Below, piece by piece: positions 45,218-54,985 of a DNA stretch of 64,000 nt. Source of the stretch: Alistipes sp. Lineage in GTDB: Bacteria > Bacteroidota > Bacteroidia > Bacteroidales > Rikenellaceae. The notes beneath the pieces are model-generated. The model saw only the letters and a list, made by a program, of their open reading frames with translations. It was not told the origin of the DNA and searched no databases. The translations under genes and the position numbers were made by a program. Numbering within the stretch: the stretch's first letter is position 1; each line of letters starts with the position of its first letter. Where the stretch lies: contig JAFOBG010000032.1 in the NCBI GenBank assembly GCA_017381935.1, positions 62,001 to 126,000 of the forward strand. The letters run 5' to 3'.

Positions 45218-47032
45218 ATGAATAGGTTATTTTTTACACTCCTTATAGCCGTTATTGTATTTCCGCTTCAAGCACAGCAATTATCAGAGAAACAATTCAT
45301 ATCTCCAAAGCCTCATCCTCGTTTGATTATATCGGCTGAAGATGTTGTCAGACTAAGGCAAACGGTAGATACTTCTGTGCAGATGGAGAGGTTAAATGAC
45401 TATATTCTTAATCGTGCTGAGCAGATGCTTGAGATGCCTGTTGTGAGGTATGAAAAACAGGGGAAAAGACTACTCTCTGTGAGTCGTGCAGTGTTAGAAA
45501 GAGTGCTATTTTGTAGTTATGCATACTTTATGACAGAGAATCGAACTTTTGCGCAACGTGCAGAAAAAGAGATGCTTGCAGCTGCACAGTTCGATGATTG
45601 GAATCCCTCCCATTTTCTTGATGTGGCAGAGATGTCGGTAGCTTTGGCTTTGGGGTATGATTGGCTCTATGATTATCTGCCAGCTAAAAGTCAAGAGACT
45701 ATCTCGTCTGCAATTCTTGATAATGGACTGTATGGGGCAGAGAAGGAGAGTCAAATGTGGTTCTATAAACGCAATAATAATTGGAATCAAGTCTGTAATT
45801 GCGGTATGGTGTTAGGAGCGCTGGCTATCTCTGACGTTGCCCCTGATAAAGCTTTAAAAATAGTCGAAAAGTCGCTTTTGTCAAATCCAATAGCAATGGC
45901 ATCTTATGCTCCAGACGGAGTCTATGTGGAGGGTAGTAGCTATTGGAGTTATGGTACTTGGTTTGAGGTGTTGATGATTGAAGGTTTGCGAAGTGCTCTT
46001 GGGGATAGTTTTGGTTTGGAAAAGAGTGAAGGATTCTTGCAATCTGCTCAGTATGTTAATTTTATGATAACACCAACAGGTGGTAAATTTAACTATTCGG
46101 ATAATGGTGCAACAGGGAGAAGAACCCAGAATCCACTTCTTGGTTGGTTTGCTTTGGAGAGTGGCGATATGGGGTATATATATAGTGATTGGAGTAGCCT
46201 TGAAGGGGATATAATTCGTGTTGAGGAGAGGAGATTGTTGCCTGTGGGAATGTTCTTTTTGTCCCGATGTGATTTGAATAATATAGAGCCTCTGAGGTCT
46301 AGCTTTTTTGTTGGGCAAGGGGAACAACCTCTATTTGCTTATCGTCGAGGATGGAATAAGAGAACTGATACCTATTTGGCTGCCAAAGGAGGGTCTGCAT
46401 CACTGCCTCACGGTCATATGGATGCTGGTAGTTTTATCTACGAGTGGGGTGGTGTGCGTTGGAGTATAGATTTGGGCTCGCAGAACTACTATTCGCTTGA
46501 GAGTAAGGGTGTTGATTTGTGGAATATGAAGGAGGGCTCGCAGCGCTGGGATGTCTTCAGAATAGGCAGTTCCTCTCATTCTACATTGACAGTAAAAGAC
46601 CGTAAGCATCTTGTTGCTGGCAAGGCTACAATGGTTGCAACATACGATACAAAAGATTGCCACGGTGCGACATTTGACCTTTCATCACTATTTGAAGAGT
46701 TCTCTAAGGCAAGTAGAACAATTACGATAAATGATACTGGAGCAGTCTGTGTGATTGACTCATTACGTGCTGTACAACCTACTATTGCTCGTTGGACTAT
46801 GTGTACTGAGGCTGATGTGGAGATAGTAAATAACCGTGAAGTTAAACTTACACAACAAGGGAAATCTATACTCCTTAGAGCTGTAACTCCTAATGGTACC
46901 ACGCCATTTGTGCTCTCTAATGATCCACCTCATGAATATGATGCCTCCAATCGTAACTCTCGACGTGTTGGCTTTGATGTTTTAGTGCGTAAAAAAGGCG
47001 TGTTTTGTGTGGAACTAATCCCGATTGGTTGA
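45218..47032 (+). CDS. Heparinase II/III family polysaccharide lyase
   Basis: 604 aa. Signal peptide ~1-19 (cleavage after LQAQ). An N-terminal alpha-toroid of helices (~25-330) with FLDVAEMSVALALGYDWLYD and NNNWNQVCNCGMVLGALAI, then the heparinase II/III beta-sandwich with the His-rich active-site turn GGSASLPHGHMDAGSFIYEWGG (~393-414). Related lyases use Tyr, His and Asn to cleave uronic-acid glycans. Secreted to the periplasm or surface. It directly precedes a polysaccharide locus that makes UDP-uronic acids; it may instead feed on host glycosaminoglycans. The substrate is not known. Confidence 0.83.
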   Translation: MNRLFFTLLIAVIVFPLQAQQLSEKQFISPKPHPRLIISAEDVVRLRQTVDTSVQMERLNDYILNRAEQMLEMPVVRYEKQGKRLLSVSRAVLERVLFCSYAYFMTENRTFAQRAEKEMLAAAQFDDWNPSHFLDVAEMSVALALGYDWLYDYLPAKSQETISSAILDNGLYGAEKESQMWFYKRNNNWNQVCNCGMVLGALAISDVAPDKALKIVEKSLLSNPIAMASYAPDGVYVEGSSYWSYGTWFEVLMIEGLRSALGDSFGLEKSEGFLQSAQYVNFMITPTGGKFNYSDNGATGRRTQNPLLGWFALESGDMGYIYSDWSSLEGDIIRVEERRLLPVGMFFLSRCDLNNIEPLRSSFFVGQGEQPLFAYRRGWNKRTDTYLAAKGGSASLPHGHMDAGSFIYEWGGVRWSIDLGSQNYYSLESKGVDLWNMKEGSQRWDVFRIGSSSHSTLTVKDRKHLVAGKATMVATYDTKDCHGATFDLSSLFEEFSKASRTITINDTGAVCVIDSLRAVQPTIARWTMCTEADVEIVNNREVKLTQQGKSILLRAVTPNGTTPFVLSNDPPHEYDASNRNSRRVGFDVLVRKKGVFCVELIPIG

Positions 47033-47048
47033 AAAAAGCGGAAAACGG

Positions 47049-47079
47049 TTGCTCTTTACGCTTAATTTTATTACATTTG
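47049..47079 (+). promoter_or_regulatory. Promoter of the polysaccharide locus
   Basis: TTG (47049-47051), a 20-base spacer, TACATTTG (47072-47079). The ~113-base leader carries nested short stems AATCAG (47114-47119) / CTGATT (47153-47158) and CGTCA (47125-47129) / TGACG (47145-47149). Confidence 0.65.
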
Positions 47080-47198
47080 CGACAACTAATGGAGTTTTGA
47101 GAGACTTTTTTGTAATCAGGATTTCGTCAGTTTTTGTTTTATAATGACGTAACTGATTGATAATCATTGTATTGTATGGTTGTCAATGTCCCCGAATT

Positions 47199-47786
47199 AT
47201 GTTCAATTCTCAACAAAGCATCGATGTTAACAGCCATTTGGAGAGTGAAAATAAAACTCTTGAGTGGTATGTGATGCGTGTTACCTATCAACGTGAGTTG
47301 ATAGCCAAACGTCGTTTTGACGAGTTGGGAATTGTAAGTTTTGTTCCTACACGCTTAAATCGCACAAGACTCTCAAGTGGTATCAATAAGTTGCAGAGAA
47401 AGGCACTTGTCCACAATTATATCTTCGTATTCTCGGATAGGGATACTTTGGATGCTATAAAGCAGTTTGAGTTACCATATCTACGCTATGTAATGCATGT
47501 TCAGGATAGTGTACGTCAGGTTATGAAGGTTCCATTGGAACAGATGCGTAGCTTTATGCTTGTAACGGGTACGGAGGATGAGAGGTTGATGCTCTTGGCG
47601 CCAGATAGTGTTGATTTGAGACTTGGAACAAGGGTACGAGTTATAGGTGGACTATTTGCAGGAGCAGAGGGCGTATTGATAAAGGTTGCCGGAGCTCGTG
47701 AGCGTCGTGTGGTTGTGAAAATAGAGGGCGTAACAGCAGTCGCAACCCCGAAGATAGATAGAGAGCTTTTAGAAGAAATTAAATAA
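47199..47786 (+). CDS. UpxY-like transcription antiterminator (NusG paralogue)
   Basis: 195 aa from the ATG at 47199 (a TTG at 47157 is also in frame). An N-terminal NGN domain starts at EWYVMRVTYQRELIAKRRFDELG, close to the NusG start, with FVPTRLNRTRLSSGINKLQRKALVHNYIFVFSDRDTLDAI in the middle; a KOW-like end GTRVRVIGGLFAGAEGVLI follows. UpxY proteins are first genes of Bacteroides capsule loci and let polymerase run through that locus. No UpxZ partner is found here. The long leader fits this role. Confidence 0.88.
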   Translation: MFNSQQSIDVNSHLESENKTLEWYVMRVTYQRELIAKRRFDELGIVSFVPTRLNRTRLSSGINKLQRKALVHNYIFVFSDRDTLDAIKQFELPYLRYVMHVQDSVRQVMKVPLEQMRSFMLVTGTEDERLMLLAPDSVDLRLGTRVRVIGGLFAGAEGVLIKVAGARERRVVVKIEGVTAVATPKIDRELLEEIK

Positions 47787-47798
47787 CAGACAGATATT

Positions 47799-49031
47799 AT
47801 GAAGATAGCAGTAGCAGGTACAGGTTATGTTGGTTTGAGTATGGCAACACTTCTTGCTCAACATAATGAGGTTGTGGCTGTGGATATTGTGCCTGAAAGG
47901 GTAGATATGATTAATCGCCGACAATCTCCTATCCAGGATGAGTATATTGAGAAATTCTTTGCCGAGAAAACACTCAATCTCGTAGCAACGCTTGATGCTC
48001 AGGGTGCATATTCTGATGCGGATTATGTGATTATTGCAACTCCTACTAACTATGATAGCAAGAGAAATTTCTTTGATACTTCGGCTGTAGAGAGTGTGAT
48101 AGAGCTTGTAATGAAGTATAACCCGAAGGCAATTATGGTTATCAAGAGTACTATCCCTGTTGGCTTTACTGAGCAGATTCGTGCTAAGACAGGTAGTAAA
48201 AATATACTCTTTTCGCCAGAGTTCTTAAGAGAGAGTAAAGCTCTGTATGACAATCTCTATCCGAGTAGAATTATCGTAGGACGTCCTGAGGGAGATGAAC
48301 GTTTGGATAGTGCAGCCCGCATATTTGCAGGTTTGCTTAAGCAAGGAGCTGAGAAACAGGATGTTGAATTGCTCTTTATGGGTCTTACAGAGGCTGAGGC
48401 AGTGAAATTATTTGCTAATACATATCTGGCTCTACGTGTAAGCTACTTTAATGAACTTGATACTTATGCTGAGATGAAGGGCCTTGATACCCAAGCAATC
48501 ATTAATGGAGTGGGACTTGATCCTCGCATTGGTACGCACTATAATAACCCATCTTTCGGCTATGGCGGTTATTGTCTGCCAAAAGATACCAAGCAACTTC
48601 TTGCCAACTATCAGGATGTGCCGCAGAATATGATGTCGGCAATTGTCGAGAGTAATAGAACTCGTAAAGATTTTATTGCAGATAGGGTACTTACAATGGC
48701 AGGCTATTATAACGATAATAGCTCTTATGATGCTTCTCAGGAGCAAACTTGCACAATTGGAGTCTATCGTCTTACCATGAAGACCGGCTCTGATAATTTC
48801 CGTCAGTCCTCTATTCAGGGCGTGATGAAACGTATTAAGGCAAAGGGCGCAGAGGTTATCATCTATGAACCGTCGCTTGAAAATGGCACAACCTTCTTCG
48901 GTAGCCGCATAGTGAATGATCTAAACGAGTTTAAATCTCTCTCGCAGGCAATTATAGCCAATCGCTACGATAGTTGTTTGGATGATGTTGCTGAGAAGGT
49001 ATATACTCGTGATATTTTCAGAAGAGACTAA
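47799..49031 (+). CDS. UDP-glucose 6-dehydrogenase family
   Basis: 410 aa. Nucleotide-sugar dehydrogenase family, probably making UDP-glucuronate. The N-terminal NAD domain [21 protein letters not shown] (GxGxxG) and ATPTNYD (~82-88) are followed by the catalytic region [25 protein letters not shown], then the active-site Cys in [16 protein letters not shown] (~251-266), then a UDP-binding C-terminal domain. The C-terminal part is somewhat extended relative to the ~388 aa of typical BceC/Ugd enzymes. UpxY is upstream; the epimerase starts three bases later. Confidence 0.9.
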   Translation: MKIAVAGTGYVGLSMATLLAQHNEVVAVDIVPERVDMINRRQSPIQDEYIEKFFAEKTLNLVATLDAQGAYSDADYVIIATPTNYDSKRNFFDTSAVESVIELVMKYNPKAIMVIKSTIPVGFTEQIRAKTGSKNILFSPEFLRESKALYDNLYPSRIIVGRPEGDERLDSAARIFAGLLKQGAEKQDVELLFMGLTEAEAVKLFANTYLALRVSYFNELDTYAEMKGLDTQAIINGVGLDPRIGTHYNNPSFGYGGYCLPKDTKQLLANYQDVPQNMMSAIVESNRTRKDFIADRVLTMAGYYNDNSSYDASQEQTCTIGVYRLTMKTGSDNFRQSSIQGVMKRIKAKGAEVIIYEPSLENGTTFFGSRIVNDLNEFKSLSQAIIANRYDSCLDDVAEKVYTRDIFRRD

Positions 49032-49034
49032 ATT

Positions 49035-50096
49035 ATGCAGAGGATTCTTATAACAGGAGCTGCAGGTTTTATAGGGGCAAATCTTGTCGAGAGGCTACTC
49101 TCAACAGAAAATGATATTTTTGTAGTTGGACTTGATAGTTTGAATGACTATTATGACCCTGCAATTAAGGAGTATCGACTTTCTCGGTTGGCTTCTGTGG
49201 CGATAAAATATCCACAAAATCAATGGTTGTTTGTTCGTGGAAATATTGCAGATAGAGCCCTTGTTGATAACCTATTTGCAGAGCATCAGTTTGATGTCGT
49301 GGTCAACCTGGCAGCTCAGGCAGGAGTGCGATATTCGATAACAAATCCCGATGCATATATAGAGAGTAATATCATCGGATTTTATAACATTCTTGAGGCC
49401 TGCCGCCATAGTTACGACAATGGCGCAAAGGGGGTAGAACACCTTGTCTATGCCTCTTCATCGTCGGTTTATGGTAGCAATAAGAAGGTGCCTTACTCTA
49501 CGGACGATAAGGTAGATAATCCAGTAAGCCTCTATGCGGCGACCAAGAAGAGCAATGAGCTGATGGCTCATGCTTATAGTAAACTTTATGATATCCCATC
49601 TACGGGCTTACGATTCTTTACGGTCTATGGCCCTGCGGGTCGCCCCGATATGGCATACTTTGGCTTTACAGATAAGTTGCGCCGTGGCGAGACAATCAAG
49701 ATATTTAATTATGGCAACTGCCGTCGAGACTTTACATACATTGATGATATAGTTGAGGGCGTACAGCGAGTTATGCACTGTGCACCGGCTCGTAGTAAGG
49801 GAGATGATGGTCTGCCAGTGCCGCCTTATGCAGTCTATAACATTGGTAATAGTAGCCCAGAGAACCTTTTGGATTTTGTAGATATACTGCAACAGGAACT
49901 TGTCGCAGCAGGCGTTTTGCCAGCGGATTACGACTTTGAGATCCATAAGGAACTTGTTGCTATGCAACCAGGCGATGTTCCAGTAACCTACGCCGACACC
50001 ACCGCCCTTGAGTGCGACTTTAACTTCAAACCACACACCCCACTTCGCACCGGCCTCCGCGCCTTCGCCCAGTGGTACAAAGAGTTTTACGGGTAG
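49035..50096 (+). CDS. UDP-glucuronate 4-epimerase family
   Basis: 353 aa SDR-extended protein. GAAGFIGANLVERLL (GxxGxxG, ~8-22), LNDYYDPAIKE (binding of the uronate, typical of the GlcA 4-epimerases), NLAAQAGVRYS, the catalytic SLYAATKKSNE (Tyr-x3-Lys), and FFTVYGPAGRPDMA. Turns UDP-glucuronate into UDP-galacturonate, fitting the preceding dehydrogenase. The last ~110 bases are much richer in G and C, with many C-ending codons, than the rest of the gene and the genes after it. Confidence 0.9.
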   Translation: MQRILITGAAGFIGANLVERLLSTENDIFVVGLDSLNDYYDPAIKEYRLSRLASVAIKYPQNQWLFVRGNIADRALVDNLFAEHQFDVVVNLAAQAGVRYSITNPDAYIESNIIGFYNILEACRHSYDNGAKGVEHLVYASSSSVYGSNKKVPYSTDDKVDNPVSLYAATKKSNELMAHAYSKLYDIPSTGLRFFTVYGPAGRPDMAYFGFTDKLRRGETIKIFNYGNCRRDFTYIDDIVEGVQRVMHCAPARSKGDDGLPVPPYAVYNIGNSSPENLLDFVDILQQELVAAGVLPADYDFEIHKELVAMQPGDVPVTYADTTALECDFNFKPHTPLRTGLRAFAQWYKEFYG

Positions 50097-50108
50097 AGTA
50101 AATACTGT

Positions 50109-51044
50109 ATGAGACCAATTAAAACATTTTTTAGACATCCGAGATTGATTTTGTCAAAGTTGTTGAGAATATTATCACCACTTATTAAGGACGATAAACT
50201 TTATCTAAGATTGCTTTTTAGATTTGAGATGGGTTACTGGATGGATTTTGACAACCCGCAGACATTTACAGAAAAAATACAATGGCTTAAGTTGTATAAT
50301 CGCCGACCAGAGTATACGCAGATGGTGGATAAGTATGCGGTGAAGGAGTATGTAGCGAATATAATTGGTGATGAATATATAATTCCTACTATAGGCGTAT
50401 GGGACTCTGTAGATGATATAGATTTTGACAAACTACCAAATCAGTTTGTGTTGAAAACAACACACGGAGGTGGAAGTTCGGGTGTTTTTGTTTGTAGGGA
50501 TAAATCAAAAATTAACATACAGGATATTCAGCAATGTTTTGTTAAAGCATTTGAACAAGATATTTACACAACTTTAAGGGAGTGGCCATATAAGGGAGTT
50601 CCGAAGAAAATATTGTGTGAATGTTTTTTATCAGAAGTTTCTAATAATGACTTGGTTGATTATAAGTTCTATTGTTTTCGAGGATCTGTGAAATATTGTC
50701 AAGTAATAAAAGACCGAAATACAGACGAAAAGATTTATTTCTTTAACCAGTACTGGGAATATCAACAATTTTCAGGATTATATACAGAACCAAACATTGA
50801 TTTAGCACCACCCATAAGTTTACCTATGCCTGAGAACTATAGTTTAATGCTCAATATTGCAGAAACATTGTCAAAAGATATCCCGTTTTGTAGGGTAGAT
50901 CTGTACAATGTTATGGGAAAGGTTTATTTTGGTGAGATAACATTTTTTCCAGCTTCTGGATTTGGTTTTTTTGCCCCCAAAGAGTGGGATAATAAAATGG
51001 GCGACCTCTTGAGTTTAAATAGTTATCCAAGTGTTGCAAAATAG
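50109..51044 (+). CDS. TupA-like ATP-grasp glycosyltransferase-associated protein
   Basis: 311 aa, TupA-like ATP-grasp family (PF14305). MGYWMDFDNPQTFTEKIQWLKLYNRRPEYTQMVDKYAVKEYV at ~39-80 and FVLKTTHGGGSSGVFVCRDK (~115-134) are the diagnostic parts. Some relatives in polysaccharide loci ligate an amino acid to a sugar carboxylate (teichuronopeptide TupA). In a locus with UDP-uronic acids, amidation of a uronate is an attractive but unproved role. Start of the AT-rich variable block. Confidence 0.82.
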   Translation: MRPIKTFFRHPRLILSKLLRILSPLIKDDKLYLRLLFRFEMGYWMDFDNPQTFTEKIQWLKLYNRRPEYTQMVDKYAVKEYVANIIGDEYIIPTIGVWDSVDDIDFDKLPNQFVLKTTHGGGSSGVFVCRDKSKINIQDIQQCFVKAFEQDIYTTLREWPYKGVPKKILCECFLSEVSNNDLVDYKFYCFRGSVKYCQVIKDRNTDEKIYFFNQYWEYQQFSGLYTEPNIDLAPPISLPMPENYSLMLNIAETLSKDIPFCRVDLYNVMGKVYFGEITFFPASGFGFFAPKEWDNKMGDLLSLNSYPSVAK

Positions 51045-52251
51045 AGAAATAAGAAATCTGCTAACCAATTTTATGTGGCTTACTGTATTGCAAGTCGCCA
51101 GTTATCTGTTCCCTCTTATTACGATGCCGTATTTGGCGAAAGTGATAGGTGCAGATGGTTTCGGGAAAATTGCTTTTGCAGCGGCTATTATGGTTTGGAT
51201 ACAAACGATTGCTGATTGGGGGTTTAATTATACAGCTACTAGAGATGTGGCAAAGCATAGGGATAGTTTAGAAAAAATCTCAAATATTTTTTCAGAAGTG
51301 CTTTGGGCGCGTTGTGCGTTAGCGTTTGTCTCTTTTGTTGTTCTTATATTGTTGATGCTGATAATACCATCTTTTTACGAAAATAGAGCAGCTATACTAG
51401 TAACTTTCTTAATGATTCCGGGACACATACTCTTCCCTGATTGGTTTTTTCAAGCTATGGAACAGATGAAATACATAACAATATTTAATGTGTTCATAAA
51501 ACTATTGTTTACAATTGCAGTTTTCGTGTTTATAAAAGACCAAGATGATTATATTTTGCAGCCATTGTTTATATCGTTAGGGTACATAATATGTGGTATT
51601 GTGTCATTAATATTAATTATTAAGAAATGGGGAGTTTCGTTGTATAAACCATCACTAAATAAAATTTATTCAACCATTAAAAGTAGCGTTGACGTTTTTA
51701 TAAATAACTTAGCACCAAATCTTTATAATAGTTTCTCAGTAGTACTTCTTGGTAGCTTTAAAGGGAATCCTGCGGTGGGAGTTTATGATGGGGCAAATAA
51801 ATTTTATAGTTTGGGATATAATATAGTTACAGTGTTTACACGTGTATTTTATCCTTTTTTATCTAGAAAGCCAGAGAAACATTCGTTGTTTGTGGTACTG
51901 ATGATCGTAGTCTCTATTGTTCTATCAGTGCTTTTGTATATATTTTCGCCTTTACTTGTTGAAGTGTTTTTGTCTAGTGAATTTGCAGATTCTGTTGTTG
52001 TAATACGTATTTTATCTATTTCACTTGTTTTTACCACTGTATCTACTGTATATGGGACTTGTTATTTGATAATACACAATAGAGAGCAATTGTTGAGAAC
52101 AATTACAATATGTTGTTCGTTTTGTGGATTCTTATTGGCATGGCCTCTTATTAATAGATATGGTTTTGTAGGAACTGCTTTAACTATCTTTGTTAGCAGA
52201 TTTCTGTTGGGTGTTACAACTATGGTTGCGGCAAAAATGTGTAAAATATAA
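51031..52251 (+). CDS. Polysaccharide flippase (Wzx/RfbX type)
   Basis: 406 aa polytopic membrane protein with 12 or so helices, starting at a GTG (51031) inside the previous gene (14-base overlap). LLTNFMWLTVLQVASYLFPLITMPYLAKVIGADGFGKIAFA is the typical N-terminus of the polysaccharide_synt family (PF01943). Inner membrane; flips the lipid-linked repeat unit outwards. AT-rich. The polymerase gene follows after four bases. Confidence 0.88.
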   Translation: MLQNREIRNLLTNFMWLTVLQVASYLFPLITMPYLAKVIGADGFGKIAFAAAIMVWIQTIADWGFNYTATRDVAKHRDSLEKISNIFSEVLWARCALAFVSFVVLILLMLIIPSFYENRAAILVTFLMIPGHILFPDWFFQAMEQMKYITIFNVFIKLLFTIAVFVFIKDQDDYILQPLFISLGYIICGIVSLILIIKKWGVSLYKPSLNKIYSTIKSSVDVFINNLAPNLYNSFSVVLLGSFKGNPAVGVYDGANKFYSLGYNIVTVFTRVFYPFLSRKPEKHSLFVVLMIVVSIVLSVLLYIFSPLLVEVFLSSEFADSVVVIRILSISLVFTTVSTVYGTCYLIIHNREQLLRTITICCSFCGFLLAWPLINRYGFVGTALTIFVSRFLLGVTTMVAAKMCKI

Positions 52252-52255
52252 CCAG

Positions 52256-53500
52256 ATGAGAACAAATAAGCTATTCAATATATGTAATATATATATCATT
52301 TTGTGGTGTGTATACAACTTGCATAGGTATGAAATTTTACCAGAAGAAAATATTTTTGTTTCTAAACTACCTCTAGGTATTAACCTTATTATGTCTATCT
52401 ATTATTTTGTTAAGGTTAATTATAAGTGCAGGTTGCCTATTTATCTGAAAGGGTTGAATTTATTATTAGTTATGTTTGTGGCCTATGGGGTGTCATCAAT
52501 TCTTTTAGGTGGTACGCATATCATAAAAGCATCTTATATAGAGATAAACAATGCTTCATATATAGTCAGTATTCTGAGATCGTTGCTACCAATATATGCA
52601 TTTTACTATTTCGCTGTACAAGGTTATTTAACAGAAAAGTCTGTAAAAATTTGGGCCCTTATTTTTGTGGCCGTCTATTTTGTGTATTATTATGTTCGAT
52701 CCATTACGATTGTCGTTGAAACTGACCAAGTTGAAGGCGAATTTACAAATAATATAGGATATTTATTAATAACATTACTGCCAGGTTTGTTGTTGTTTAA
52801 AGAAAAGAAGATTATATTTCTGTCATTACTATTATTCGTTATGATCCTAGTGGCATTGTGCATGAAGCGAGGAGCAATAATAATCGGTATTATAGTGTCA
52901 GTGTATATGCTTTATATAATCTTCAAACACTCTAAAATATCAAGTAGGATTTTGCTGTTGTTGTCGAGTGTTTTTGTTTTTATATATTTTACTCAATATA
53001 TAGGCAATCTATATGAAAAAAGTGAGTACTTTCAAGAAAGAGTAAACGAAACATTGGAAGGCGATACTAGTGGTCGTGGAATAATTGTCTCTACATTGTT
53101 AGATAGTTTTAAATATGATACTTCTGTGTTACAGGTGTTTTTTGGTAAAGGTGCAGATGCTACGTTAGATATCGCAGTTAATTATGCTCATAATGATTGG
53201 TTGGAAATATTGATTAATCAAGGCATATTAGGAGTGATAGTTTTTATGATTTATTGGATATGCTTTTATCGGCAGTGTGCTTATATGTGTGATAACGTGT
53301 ACAAAAATATAAGTGTGGCAATATTTATCATTTATATGTTGTCTACATTTTTCTCAATGTCGTACAATCAAGTATCAACGTTTGCTGCTTTGTTATTAGG
53401 TTTTTCTTTATTCGAGAATCATAATTGGCTAAGTAGAGAAAAAATACTTTCTGATAATAATTTTCGGTCTTATGAACCTATTATACATTTCAAATCTTAG
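52256..53500 (+). CDS. O-antigen polymerase/ligase-like (Wzy) membrane protein
   Basis: 414 aa from the ATG at 52256; an in-frame frame continues upstream into the flippase gene but without a plausible start. About 10-12 helices and one larger loop (GVDLDSEYFQERVNETL-like segment YEKSEYFQERVNETLEGDTS, then HNDWLEILINQG). The latter matches the motif HNxxLxxLxxxG of O-antigen ligase/polymerase proteins. It probably polymerises the repeat unit. Very AT-rich. Overlaps the next gene by 29 bases. Confidence 0.78.
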   Translation: MRTNKLFNICNIYIILWCVYNLHRYEILPEENIFVSKLPLGINLIMSIYYFVKVNYKCRLPIYLKGLNLLLVMFVAYGVSSILLGGTHIIKASYIEINNASYIVSILRSLLPIYAFYYFAVQGYLTEKSVKIWALIFVAVYFVYYYVRSITIVVETDQVEGEFTNNIGYLLITLLPGLLLFKEKKIIFLSLLLFVMILVALCMKRGAIIIGIIVSVYMLYIIFKHSKISSRILLLLSSVFVFIYFTQYIGNLYEKSEYFQERVNETLEGDTSGRGIIVSTLLDSFKYDTSVLQVFFGKGADATLDIAVNYAHNDWLEILINQGILGVIVFMIYWICFYRQCAYMCDNVYKNISVAIFIIYMLSTFFSMSYNQVSTFAALLLGFSLFENHNWLSREKILSDNNFRSYEPIIHFKS

Positions 53501-54578
53501 TAATAATATTGATGCAGGCCTTAACTGGAGCGTTCCGGCAAGTGTCAAGGCACAGCAACAGTATGACAATGTGTTGTGGGTGGATCTTACAAAAGATGCT
53601 TTTCAAGAGCATTGGAAACAAGTCTCGGCGTACCATAACATTAAGGAATTTGGAGGTAGAATAGCACTGAATGTTCTACCAATTCCGTTTAATCGTCCAG
53701 ATTGTGTAATCTTTGAGGGTTTTTACTATGTTGAGCATATAGTTTTTGCAAGAGAGTTATACAAAAATAATATTCCATATATTATTATACCTCGTGGCTC
53801 TTTAACAGAAACTGCGTTCATGAATGGTGGATTGCTTAAGCGTTTGAAGAAATGCGTTGCTCATTGGTTATTATTTGATCGTTTTATATATAAAGCAACT
53901 GCTGTGCAGTATCTGACCAAAGAGGAGCAGATACAGTCGGAGAAAAAATATCACATAAAATCGTTTATTATACCAAATGGTGTAGTAATTCCAGAAAACA
54001 ATAAAGAAATGTTCTCTGATGGAATTAAAGGCGTATTTATTGGCCGTCAGGATATATTTCAGAAGGGTTTGGATATCTTATTTGATGCTATAAGTGACTT
54101 GTCTGCGGATTTGAGAAAAGCAAATTTTAACCTTGATATTTATGGTCCACCTCGTTATGATGTTGAAAAAGTATCAGAGTTAATTAGAACAAAAAGCATT
54201 GGGGATATAGTCGTCAATCACAAGAGAGGTGTAGGAGGTGTTGAAAAACAACAAGCTTTGTTAAATGCTGATGTATTTTTTCTTACTTCGCGTTTTGAGG
54301 GACACCCTATGGGGCTTATTGAAGCATTGTCGTATGGACTGCCTGTATTTATTACAAGGGGCTCTAATATGTTAGAGGAGGTAGATGAATATGACGCCGG
54401 TTGGACTTGTGAAATAGAAAAAGAAAGTGTTGTTTCTGCGTTTAGGAGAATGTTGCAAGAAAAACACAGGTTTACGGAAAAGAGCTCTAATGCGAGATTG
54501 TTAGCATCAAATTATGGGTGGAATATGCTTGCCGCTACATTCCATAAAGAGTTGAAAACGTTGATTAATAAATTATAA
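53472..54578 (+). CDS. Glycosyltransferase family 4-like
   Basis: 368 aa GT-B fold. The C-terminal half has KGVFIGRQDIFQKGLDILFDA (~188-208) and the donor-site EGHPMGLIEALSYGLPVFITRG (~276-297; the usual E-x7-E motif reads EGHPMGLIE), as in GT4 enzymes. Cytoplasmic; adds a sugar of unknown identity to the repeat unit. Overlaps the polymerase gene; TagD follows after eight bases. Confidence 0.86.
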   Translation: MNLLYISNLSNNIDAGLNWSVPASVKAQQQYDNVLWVDLTKDAFQEHWKQVSAYHNIKEFGGRIALNVLPIPFNRPDCVIFEGFYYVEHIVFARELYKNNIPYIIIPRGSLTETAFMNGGLLKRLKKCVAHWLLFDRFIYKATAVQYLTKEEQIQSEKKYHIKSFIIPNGVVIPENNKEMFSDGIKGVFIGRQDIFQKGLDILFDAISDLSADLRKANFNLDIYGPPRYDVEKVSELIRTKSIGDIVVNHKRGVGGVEKQQALLNADVFFLTSRFEGHPMGLIEALSYGLPVFITRGSNMLEEVDEYDAGWTCEIEKESVVSAFRRMLQEKHRFTEKSSNARLLASNYGWNMLAATFHKELKTLINKL

Positions 54579-54586
54579 CATTAAAT

Positions 54587-54982
54587 ATGAAACGAGTAAT
54601 TACTTATGGAACATTTGACCTATTGCATTATGGTCATATAAACATCTTGCGCAGGGCGAAAGAGTTGGGAGATTACCTTGTGGTTGTTGTCTCTACGGAT
54701 GAGTTTAATTGGAATGAGAAGCAAAAAAGGTGTTATTTCTCATATGAACAACGCAAAGCAATGGTTGAGGCAATTCGTTATGTTGATTTAGTTGTCCCTG
54801 AAACCAATTGGGAACAAAAGCGTACTGATGTTCATAAATATGACATTGACGTGTTTGTGATGGGCGATGATTGGAAAGGCAAGTTTGATTTTTTAGAGGA
54901 AGAGGGCGTTGAAGTTGTATACTTGCCACGTACGCCAGAGATTAGTACTACTCAGATTAAAACAGACTTAAATAAAAAATAA
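54587..54982 (+). CDS. tagD: Glycerol-3-phosphate cytidylyltransferase
   Basis: 131 aa, the size of TagD. VITYGTFDLLHYGHINIL with HxGH (~4-21), VVSTDEFNWNEKQ, and the RTPEISTTQIK (~117-127) signature complete the site. It makes CDP-glycerol from CTP and glycerol-3-phosphate. A LicD-type transferase starts three bases later, so the polysaccharide probably carries a phosphoglycerol group. Confidence 0.92.
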   Translation: MKRVITYGTFDLLHYGHINILRRAKELGDYLVVVVSTDEFNWNEKQKRCYFSYEQRKAMVEAIRYVDLVVPETNWEQKRTDVHKYDIDVFVMGDDWKGKFDFLEEEGVEVVYLPRTPEISTTQIKTDLNKK

Positions 54983-54985
54983 GTT

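Noticed and set aside
47033-47198. Invertible promoter of the polysaccharide locus
   Set aside because: Bacteroides capsule promoters are often flanked by inverted repeats for site-specific inversion. No such pair was seen around 47049-47079.
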